Positions 54,299 to 64,000 of a stretch of 64,000 nucleotides of DNA are shown piece by piece. The stretch covers positions 6,087,904 through 6,151,903 of the forward strand of contig OZ004597.1 in assembly GCA_963924555.1 (NCBI GenBank). Reading direction: 5' to 3'. The stretch's first letter is position 1. The number at the start of each line of letters is the position of its first letter. The notes under the pieces are model-generated. The model made no database searches. It had not been told where the DNA came from and saw only the letters and a list, made by a program, of their open reading frames with translations. The stretch is from Crambe crambe (lineage: Eukaryota > Porifera > Demospongiae > Poecilosclerida > Crambeidae). The translations under genes and the position numbers were made by a program.

Positions 54299-57200
54299 AT
54301 GATACCTTTTTCCCGACCTTCGGAATGGCGCAGTGTAGAGGAGAGTTGCCACGAAGTGGGACACACATGGTCCTCGTCCTGCCTGTATTCAAATCTCCAA
54401 GTCTCGTGTATAGTCTTTTACGAAGGCTTGAAACTTTACATCCCTTTTTACTTGGTAATAGTCTTATAAGCTCTAAGATGGAACCTATCAAGCTAAGATG
54501 GAATCTGTCAGCACAGTTAACTATAGCTAAACTATGCTATGCAGGTGTCTCGAGTATTGCAGTGCAAGTCACCAATTGAATTGCTGAAGGTTCTTCCTCA
54601 TGCTATGAGGTCAGCTGCATTCTTAGCTGCTAATTTTGGAGGACCATTCTTCTTCTTCTGTCTTTTCAGGTATGGTGTATGATTGAAATTGTCAGTTTTT
54701 CTTGAGTTCATGCAACAATTAAACTCTATTTTGTAGGCGTTTGATTGGTCGATTTTATTTGTATTCATCAGTATTGGTGCCGAGTTCACTGGGTGGGGCC
54801 TGTGCTCTGTTAATAGAGAGGAGAAGCCGACGACCTACCCTTGCTGGATATTCAGCCACTGTGGTCAGTTAGCTAGTAACTTCACGGTTGCTAACTAATC
54901 AGTCTCTTTGTCTGTTATATATATATATATAGGCTATAGAGCTCCTTTTTTCCATGCTTAAGCACAGAAAAATACTTTCACCACTGCCCTATGGAGAGGT
55001 AAAATTGATACTTCAGCTTTTTCACTATGCAAGGCCAGGGTGAATGGTAAATGATAATTCTACAGGTTCTCCTCTTCTCCCTGGCAACTGCTGTTTTGTT
55101 CCACAGGTTCAAGTGCGTAGCTGGTTCTTCTAAGATCTTAATTATTTGTACAGATAATGCTTATTTCTACGTAGGACTCGTGCAGGAGCTGGAGATATGG
55201 TAGAAAGTGTTTTAAGGTATGCTAGCCATGACTGTGATGAAAACCACTCACTTTGCGGGTACATGTTATTAACCGTGTGGGTTCACTCTAAGAATGAAAG
55301 TGTGCACTACATATTATTTTAAGGCATGTTGTTTGTCAACAGTAAGGTATAAATTGTATGTAAATTGTAGCATTCCTTTGCTATAAAGTACACACTCGTT
55401 TCAGTGTGTAGTCTCTATGGAGTTTAAAGACTATGATTTTATATAGAATACAGCTATACTTAGCTAGCAAAGGTAACACTTTCATTCTGGATAAATTACT
55501 CCAATTTCATGATGAAATGGGTCGCATGATTTTCTGAGATGACACCTAACTACCATGAATGCATCTATTGCAGAACCTTACTATCTCCAAAACTGCCAGT
55601 TATAATATCAAGGTATGTAATAGCACATGCACTGATCATGTACATGTCATGTTCATGGTCTTATAGCTCCCTGCAATCAACACTGCTAGACAACAGAATT
55701 ACTCACATTCTCCTGGTATGTATGTATGTATGTATGTATGTATGTATGTATGTATGTATGTATGTATGTATGTATGTATGTATGTATGTATGCATGCATG
55801 CTACATATAATTATGTATGTATGTATTATGCAGGTAGGGGTGTGGGCATTTCTTCTGGGCTATTTCCTGCAAGTCCTGCTCTCTCTCCTTGGGAAGGGTA
55901 CACACCTCTTCAAAAAGAATGGTCTCACTAAGCCATTATAATACATGCACTAAATATCTATGCTGCTCTATATATCATGTAGAAAGAATGAAAACAATTA
56001 AATGTATACTGAAAGATCCTCTAAGCATTAAGTTTGCAGCATTTTTATCAATATTGGCAGCAGGATATAAAGTATGTCTAATCTTAACATGTAGGCATGC
56101 ATATCTATACCAAATAATAGGTGGTGAACAGTATGCTCTATTACCTTCCTCTCCCCAGAGACCTTCGCTTGCTGCTAGCAGGTGAGAACAATATGTAGTT
56201 AGCTCTAGTAAATGCTCAGTCATCACACATCAGACATCATAATGCAAATGTGGCACCGAACAATTTTTAAATACTGAGTCATGTAATTTCTTTCATTGTT
56301 GCGTAGTATCCATTAGCTATTTCAAGTACTGTATAGGCTAGTATGTGGGCAAGTGGTAGCTAATATAAACAGCTAAACTGAAAACAAAAAGTTGTTGGTA
56401 ACAGAATACATCTCATTTTCTAGCTAGCTAATTATTTTTTTTTAGGAATGGCAGCTGGTCTCTCCTTGTTTTTCTACCAGAGTTCATCTATATCCTTGTA
56501 TGTGGCATGGAAGGCTCTTGAGGTCTGTTAATGCATATAATGTACATGCACATGCATGTCTTATAGCTACAATAATTGCCCCCCCCCCCCCCCCCCAAAA
56601 AAAAAAAAGTTGGGGAACTGTTTTTGTTGCAAAATAATTGGTCCCCCAGACAAATTTTGCTGACATAATTTCCCCCTAGGACAAATTTTGCTGACATAGA
56701 TGATATCTATTATATGGTCCCCCTTCTAAGTGGAGGTCTGACTTTTAAAGTGTGATAGTGACTAAATTTCCATTTCTACTCTGACCATCTGGCCGGAATC
56801 AACTGAAGAGAGGAACCATTTTTGGCAACATGAGTGGTCCCCCTGATAGGAGAGTGGTTGGTGGTGGGCTATATATGAATGGAGGGGGGACCATTTGGAT
56901 AATCTCATGGTCTCCCAAAATGTTATAAAGGGCCGGGACTATCATTAGGGGCAGGATCTATAACAGGTGACAATAGATGACGTATACCATTCCTGGATAG
57001 AAAACTCTTGGGAGTTGTTTCAATTGATAGTTATAGTTACAGCTTCTCTTTATCTTGTGGGCCATTTATGTATGTATATGCATGGGGACCAGATTTGTTG
57101 TGACTATAGAACATGCATGCACTGATTATGCCTGCATGCATGCATGCATGCTAGATATAAGTGCCTGCACACATGCATGCATGACACATGCAGATTGTAT

Positions 57201-58235
57201 ACTCGATGGGTGTGAGTAGAGGATGGCTCAAGTACATTCCCCATGGTGAAGTGCTCATTTATGGCCTGTCCATCGGATTGCTCTTTCATGCTGTGAGTCA
57301 AAAGTTGAGGCTATAATAATGTGTAGCTATATAGTTAGGGATACCTGTAACAATATTATTTCAGTGTTTGACTAATTATAGCTACTGGGAGGAGAATTGA
57401 ATGTATCCTACATGCATGTCAAACATGTAACTGTTAACTACTAGTTAATTTATTGGCAAACTAGCTGGCTAAAAGGAGTGTCTGTGGTTGCATGCATGCA
57501 GTGGGTTGGAAAACTGGACTGGAGTACTGGAGCAATACTTTCTGTTGGCAACTATAATTATAGGTACTACAATTTTCCCACTTGTGAATTCTGCTTGAGC
57601 ATATGCAGGTGTCCAGGGTCCAAGCCCATAGCATGCAGAGCACCACATTTCCAGGGTTCTCCCCAAAGGGTGTTAGAGCGGTGCAACACCAACCACTCTG
57701 ATATGGCCCATTTTTCTTTCATAATTATGGTTAAAACAATGTATTTTAATAGCCACAAGAATATCAAAATCCTTTGATGTGGTATTCAAGCACTGCTCTT
57801 CACTGGGAGAACCTAATACATAATGTACAAGGCCGAAAGCACCTATTTTAGCATCATCAAGCCCATGCATAGCACATTATCGACAACCATTACCTATAGC
57901 GATGGAATAATTATAGCAAACTATGGATAATTATTAATAGCTAGCTAGCTTTCATAAACACTATACTACATGTCACACATATGCAGCTATCAGAGAGTGA
58001 GCAACAATTTTCCAATCCACCTATTGCAGCTATATAATACACTTCATTACTATACATATAACAGACTTTTATGGAGTCCCATAACCTGCCACTGGAGTAC
58101 TGGAACTTTCTGCGACGACGAACTCGGGGAAAGATCCTTGAGTTCAACTTTGACAAACTGGATAAGTTTGGAACAGGCGCTTCCATCAGAATCAAGCAAT
58201 GGAGGAACAAGCAAAAGGAAAAAAGTCATCACTGA
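54299..58235 (+). CDS. TMEM135 family membrane protein, copy 2
   Basis: Fourteen exons: 54299-54454, 54545-54669, 54737-54863, 54933-54998, 55066-55112, 55175-55216, 55574-55612, 55667-55715, 55834-55921, 55983-56071, 56121-56181, 56446-56522, 57194-57292, 58065-58235; 411 residues. Every exon corresponds one-to-one with copy 1 (29.1-32.1 kb), with the same phases and nearly the same lengths. Family blocks: [57 protein letters not shown] and KFGTGAS. In exon 11 three of four differences from copy 1 are silent in the frame [12 protein letters not shown], which supports both the frame and selection on protein. It starts 352 bases after the receptor-kinase stop on the same strand. AATAAA at 58350. 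A role in peroxisome or mitochondrial membranes is inferred from the family. Confidence 0.9.
55716..55796. repeat. TATG microsatellite
   Basis: About 19 copies of TATG just after the 5' splice site of TMEM135 copy 2 intron 8. Confidence 0.95.
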
Positions 58236-58349
58236 CAACACAATTGCATAGCTATAGCTGGTGACTCATGCAGCAAACCCCACACTAGCTAGCTATAATT
58301 ATGCTATTAGGGAGGCTTTTCATTCAAATTCAAGTTTATTGCTCACTAC

Positions 58350-58355
58350 AATAAA
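58350..58355 (+). terminator. Polyadenylation signal AATAAA for TMEM135 copy 2
   Basis: Canonical AATAAA 115 bases after the stop codon; the only good candidate in the region. Confidence 0.5.
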
Positions 58356-58359
58356 CATT

Positions 58360-60320
58360 GTGCTGCGGGGTTATACTATTCCAAGGATTATAGCTAGCTG
58401 CATGCTAAATGGCCATGCATCAATTTCTGAATCATTGAATTTTTATGCATGCATGGACTCGATCCAAAGCCACTAATGATCCATTAAGAATTATAAGCTG
58501 TAGGGCCATCCTATACTAGCAAAGAATGCTGTGTCACCTGGAAATGTGCACACTATATATTCATTCCTAGGCTTACAGCCATCTATAGCCATAACTCTAT
58601 AGCTAAGAATTCTCAGTAAGATAATCATAGCACTTATTTCCTATGGCTGTTTTGCATAGTTTACAGTGCTCAATTCTCACTCTGAATGGCAAGAGTTTCC
58701 AGCTAGTAATCAAAACAAATTCCTCTGTAGCTATAGGAACTCAAATGCCACTACTATGATAATTGGTTACTGGAAATTATAATTTTATAGGAATCCAAAG
58801 AAATTTTATGCTATAATTATAGCATGCATGTGGTTGATACATAGCTATATAGGTACTGTACGTACATGCAGCAGTTACTGTTCTGGTCCATAAGCATGTT
58901 CTGAGAAATAATATCAATTAACAGCTAATTAGCCAAACACCATTGATATATGAGACAGACTTCTGAAATAATTATAATTATTATTGATGCATGCATGGCT
59001 GCAGCTCAGGACTTCTTTTTGCACATGCTAGCTCATAAACTATATTATGTATACGTATTCAAGTATACTTTTCCTGTCACATTTTCTCCTGTCCTGTGTA
59101 TGATCACTGCTGTATATGGGGTGCCGTTTGTGTCAAAATTATGCTGAAAGCAATAATTATTAACAAGAGGTGCTGTTTAGAGAAGGATAAGGGCAGATGT
59201 TTTGAAGGCAAAGTACTGGATTTGGTAATCAGCAAAAAAAACAACAACCAGATGCTCAACCTGATAACCAATTAAACCTTTAAAGGAAAAATTAATCCTA
59301 TCTTTTTATCAAGCTGTGGCTATAGCTAAGTCACTTTGTAGAGGCAACCAGTCAGATCATTGCCGGCCTGACTAATAAATATTCAACCATGCATAGTATA
59401 GCTAAAGTGCTTTGTGCAGGTCAAACTAGTGCTCAATGAAAGTCTCTTGTCTCTCTATGAGCCACAAAGATAGGGTCTCTTGTTGCTTTGTGCACATGCA
59501 GGTCTCTCTAAACTCAGTATATAACTGTAGCTGCAGGTGCAGAAAGGGTGCTATGCACTGCCAGGATATATATTTAGCTGTGTAGGACATCTTTGTGAAT
59601 GCATAGCTACATTGTAGCTTAAGGGTGCCAATACATAGTAACTGAGGCATGTGCTACTATAAGCACTAATTAACCACAAACACTACCGCGCTAAAATAAC
59701 AGATAGTAAACCACAATAGTAGCAGCTGCTCTGGCACATCTAAAATCCATGCTAGCATGATTAAAACCAAGCATGGCAATGAGCCAATATTTTGCGTACA
59801 ATAACTACAAGGTAAGGTCTAAAAAGTTACGATTTGTTTATTCTAGAATTTCCAGAATGCATGGTCTTGTGTGGATATATAGAAAAGTAAAATACAAATC
59901 AACAAAAACTCATCGTAATTTTGATAGAAATATGTATAGGAAGCTTCATAACAAAAATTAGCCATAGAATCCAAGCGGTCTTTGAGATGCAACACAGTTT
60001 ACCTTGAGAATGAAATCGGTTGTAACATCTGTGAAAATCATCAGGCACTCTTCATTTTTGGTGTGTGTAGTACTACTTTAGTATGTAATATAACTTGGTC
60101 CAAGTTAGATGTCTCTAAGGCAAATAGTTTTAAAGCTATTCTTCCATAGCAACCATGCATGGGCGGGATGTATCGGCACCCTTAAAATTCCCTGAAAGTT
60201 GAAAAAGATAAGATTTCATATAATAGAATTCTTAGAAACATAGCTAGTGGAAAAATAGATCAGAGTAACCATAGTATTTCCTGGAGAGTAATATTATGAG
60301 AAGACATATAGTGCAGTAGT
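58360..60320. other. AT-rich intergenic stretch
   Basis: About 2 kb with short GCATGCATGC and TAGCTAGC runs and scattered small frames without family resemblance or splice continuity. I see no gene, TIR element or RNA gene here. Confidence 0.6.
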
Positions 60321-60332
60321 ACAGACTGCAGC

Positions 60333-60340
60333 TATAAAAG
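60333..60340 (+). promoter_or_regulatory. TATA box of the secreted His/Trp-repeat gene
   Basis: TATAAAAG 90 bases before the start codon at 60430, at a suitable distance for a 5' UTR of about 60 bases. Strong TATA boxes are rare at the other genes of this window. Confidence 0.6.
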
Positions 60341-60429
60341 CCATTGATTTGCTCACAAAGTTTCACACTTGCATCCAAGTTCATCTAACCCTGACCACAA
60401 CATAGCTATTCAGCTGATTCTCACTGATC

Positions 60430-61809
60430 ATGAAGATTATAGTCATAGCAGCACTGTACTGTCTACTTGCAGTTTGTTCTGCTGGGCCCATAGCCAAGAC
60501 TCAGTGGCATGCCAGAGCTCCAGCAAGGGGCTGTGTTGAAATTCTGTACACTTCTGGAGGGAGTCAATTCCGATCTTATGCATGTGATGGAGCAAATGGT
60601 AAGTTTCTTGTTTGTGAATACATTAGCTATAACATAGCTAAATAAGGAGCTGTCATTGCATGGTACTTATTTCCATCTCATATATATAGGACCCTGTCTG
60701 CTCGCACCACATGTTGATACTTGTCCAACAAGTGCTCTCTTCCACAAGCCCAACCTTGAGAGAGTTGCCAACATCCGTTCAAGAGATCATCTTGTCCGCT
60801 ACTACAACCAGATAGGTCAGTGTGTATTTCATCCACAGGCCAGAACTATACTAACTATGGTTGATTTTTTTTCTCCTTTCAGGTGGAGCATGTGTTTTTT
60901 CTGTCCTTCCCAGCTGCTGCAAGCCTGCACTTGAAGAAGGTATGATTCATGCATGTATTTTTTTTTCCAATATAAGTATAGCTAGCTATAAAGAAATATC
61001 TGCATGCAATTGGAAGAAGAGAAAGTCTGCCTAGTGCATGCAATTACATGAGCTACATTAACATTGCAGGGGTGAATTATTTTATGGTGAAGTGCATGAT
61101 GTGAAGTGTGTTTAAGTACAATCAATTGCAATGCTTGAAACTAGCTAAGTCTTTAATTAGAATAGCTGATAATTGTAAGTTTATTCTTGCAGCTGAGACT
61201 GAAAGCAGGTGTAAATGTGTAACACTGCCATCACATGAAAAAATTTGTGATCCCGTAGGCTGTCAACATTCTGGAGAACAAATTCAGGGTATGTGAGAGA
61301 ACACTAGCTATGTGTGTAGCTATACATGTAGTAGCCTCGAACCCAGCCTCTCTGGTGTTCGAGGCTATACATGTAGATGCTATAGTCCATGGGCCAATTA
61401 AGGCTCATAACCATCTGCAAAGTAGCTATAATTTCTGGGTCAGCAAACTGGCATGCTCTGATTCTATGAAATAACCACACTATAATTGCGTGCAGATGTA
61501 GATGAAAAGACAACAGATACAGAAGAGATGATAGCAAGGCGTTTTCTCAACAGGATCATGAGCCAGGGAACAGAACCTGATGAAGAATCTGATGAAGCTA
61601 AAGAGGCTTGGTGCCATCACCATCACTGGAATAAGGATGAAGCTAAAGAGGCTTGGTGCTGGAATAGGATCATGAGCCAGGGAACAGACGAAGCTAAAGA
61701 GGCTTGGTGCCATCACCACTGGAATGAGAACAGGATCATGAGCGAGGGAACAGATGAAGCTAAAGAGGCTTGGTGCCATCACCACTGGAAAAAGTTCTAT
61801 GCCGCTTGA
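60430..61809 (+). CDS. Secreted Cys-rich protein with C-terminal tandem His/Trp/Cys repeats
   Basis: Five exons: 60430-60598, 60690-60815, 60883-60939, 61193-61288, 61496-61809, all introns phase 1 and GT-AG; 253 residues. Residues 1-18 are a signal peptide. Residues about 30-150 form a domain with about twelve cysteines (for example GCVEILY, SYACDG, SVLPSCCKP, RCKCV, CDPVGCQ) that I do not recognise. The last exon is acidic and repetitive: the unit DEAKEAWC occurs four times, followed by HHHHW, W, HHHW and HHHW; NRIMS(Q/E)GT occurs three times between them. Clustered His and Cys next to Trp suggest metal binding or cross-linking; a repeat-bearing peptide precursor is the other possibility. 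Uniform phase-1 introns are typical of secreted animal proteins. A TATA box lies upstream. Function unknown. Confidence 0.8.
61331..61368. repeat. Small foldback in intron 4 of the His/Trp-repeat gene
   Basis: TAGCCTCGAACCCAG faces GTTCGAGGCTA with a short loop; a member of the CCTCGTACCCAGG family of palindromes. Confidence 0.7.
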
Positions 61810-62289
61810 ACAGAAAGAACTGAATGATAATTATAACTGTATTGTAGTTGTAGTTGTTAGTATAGCTGGCTGGCTAGCAGCTAATTATATAACTCATGCA
61901 TGTGGTAGCAATACATGTAGTTGTGATATGCTGCTTTATATCATTATAGTGAACTATCTATATTAATAGCTATGGAGACCCTGCATGTATATGTGGCACA
62001 TAATAGCTATTCTGCACTAGAAACAGTAACAGACATGCAAGTGATTCACAGATCCCCAAAATGTAACTATATCCCTAGCAATGTGTATACCATCAGCACT
62101 GTACATGCATGTGCTAGCCAGTAGATATTAAACTAGACAAAACAAATGGGGTGGGGCCGTGGACTGTGAGCTATATCCGATGCCACTCAATGAAAATTCC
62201 CAACTAAGGAGCTGTAGCTATATATCTCTCCACCAAAGAGTTTACCCTGGCTGCATCCATGCACACCATTCAATCAAGCTGATCAATGC

Positions 62290-62320
62290 TATAGTCAGGG
62301 TTTCATACAAGATTTTTTCT

Positions 62321-62353
<33 letters not shown>

Positions 62354-62500
62354 GGGGGAATGGATCTGTTATGATCACATGGCCACAGCAAGGGGGAGGG
62401 TGTGGGATGTGCCCCCTCCCGCGCAGAGTGTGAAAGAAAATTTAAATGTTTTTGGAGGACTCAATTCTCCTACCATTTTCAGAAGTATTGTGTATTAAGA
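62290..62500 (+). repeat. Dispersed repeat, copy B
   Basis: Inverted relative of copy A at 9115-9360: shares TCAGGGTTTCATACA, AGCAAGGGGGAGGGTGTG, CCCTCCCGCGC, TTTTTGGAGGACTC and CTACCATTTTC. It contains a G homopolymer run at 62324-62351. Confidence 0.65.
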
Positions 62501-62608
62501 TGAACTTGCAAGATGAGCACTGTGTCTGCTGTGTGGGGCCACATCAGTTGGTCTGCCATGAGTGAAGCATATTCCTGCATGAGTATATAGCTAGCTATAG
62601 TTATACTG

Positions 62609-62682
62609 TAGCCTCGTACCCAGGCCCACTTTTTTCGCGGGGCGGTGGAAAAAAGCGGGAAACGGGCCTGGGTACGAGGCTA
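62609..62682. repeat. Foldback element with GGCCTGGGTACGAGGCTA arms
   Basis: TAGCCTCGTACCCAGGCCCA at the left, GGGCCTGGGTACGAGGCTA at the right, about 35 bases of loop. Related single arms occur at about 16308, 26150, 44910 and 61331. Confidence 0.85.
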
Positions 62683-62814
62683 TAGTTACTGATGACTTAA
62701 GTGATTCCTAGAAGCAAGAACATAGCTAATTATGAGAGTTTGTCTACAGAGAAATAGAATCCTAGAATGTAACTCGATATTGAGGAGAGTGTAGTGGGAG
62801 AAATTTAATTATAT

Positions 62815-62885
62815 TATCAACCAGATAGGGCCTATGGTATGTCAGAGCACTACTGAGGGGCTGCATTGAACTTCAGTTCATAGTG
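62815..62885 (+). pseudogene. Possible relic of the secreted Cys-rich gene
   Basis: TCAACCAGATAGGG recalls the end of exon 2 (ACAACCAGATAGGT), and the following 40 bases, including GTCAGAGC and GGGGCTGCATTGAACTTC, resemble the 60506-60548 part of exon 1. A stop interrupts the frame. Weak but repeated similarity. Confidence 0.35.
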
Positions 62886-63156
62886 AAGTTTTATTTCACA
62901 TGATAAAGCTAAAAATTTCATAGCTGATGTAGCTAGCTACTTATAGAATTGATAACACTATACCAGTCTACACCTTATATTCCATTGGGAAAGTGATCAC
63001 TATTCTGTATAATAATATCAATACAAGTACATATGCTGTACATAATGCTTTAGTGTTCTGCTGATGCAGCACATGCAAGCATTACAAAAATTAATAGAAA
63101 ATAATACTATTATGCGCTATTATATATAATAGATGCCACATAAAATTTATACTGAG

Positions 63157-64000
<844 letters not shown>

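Noticed and set aside
59773-59961. 62-residue basic frame
   Set aside because: Isolated in AT-rich DNA, no homology recognised, no splice partners.

Overview
The window looks like nuclear DNA of a marine sponge (demosponge; Amphimedon-like is my best guess). It is AT-rich, with short GT-AG introns often under 100 bases, genes packed closely on both strands, many small palindromic repeats, and a metazoan-only gene set (Frizzled, a ROS/Sevenless-type receptor kinase, STRA6, taxilin). Species is an inference from content; no sequence search was run. All multi-exon models were built by hand from splice signals, phase continuity and remembered family sequences; their total lengths close in frame.

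Layout. 0.27-3.2 kb (-): TMEM35/DoxX-like membrane protein. 3.3-7.9 kb (+): STRA6-type retinol transporter/receptor, 18 exons. 8.1-9.8 kb (-): secreted GH25 lysozyme of the nematode LYS type. 9.9-12.8 kb (+): Frizzled. 13.3-27.25 kb (-): WDR3/Utp12 ribosome-biogenesis protein, 26 exons; its intron 10 carries a complete gene on the opposite strand (18.9-24.0 kb), a predicted membrane-anchored PXK/SLOB-like pseudokinase with a huge Lys/Glu/Asp/Thr repeat ectodomain. 27.36-28.7 kb (+): TANGO2. 29.1-32.1 kb (-): TMEM135 copy 1. 33.5-34.9 kb (+): intronless glycosyltransferase-like ORF whose C-terminus has been replaced by a duplicated, internally inverted piece of the receptor-kinase gene. 36.06-42.45 kb: a DNA transposon of Academ type (XPG-like nuclease, CXC cysteine domain). 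43.1-53.9 kb (+): ROS/Sevenless-like receptor tyrosine kinase, 28 exons, with an in-frame TGA inside the kinase domain. 54.3-58.2 kb (+): TMEM135 copy 2. 60.4-61.8 kb (+): secreted Cys-rich protein ending in tandem His/Trp/Cys repeats. 63.2 kb to the right edge (-): 3' end of a taxilin gene.

Organisation. From 0.3 to 32 kb the genes alternate strand by strand, so neighbours are either head-to-head, with start codons 84, 126 and 106 bases apart (TMEM35/STRA6, lysozyme/Frizzled, WDR3/TANGO2), or tail-to-tail with a few hundred bases between stops. Shared bidirectional promoters are therefore likely. The genes do not form one pathway; they mix housekeeping (WDR3, TANGO2, TMEM135, taxilin), signalling (Frizzled, receptor kinase, pseudokinase), transport (STRA6) and secreted defence or matrix proteins (lysozyme, His/Trp repeat protein). 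The right half is less compact, with a transposon, duplications, inverted repeats and stretches without genes.
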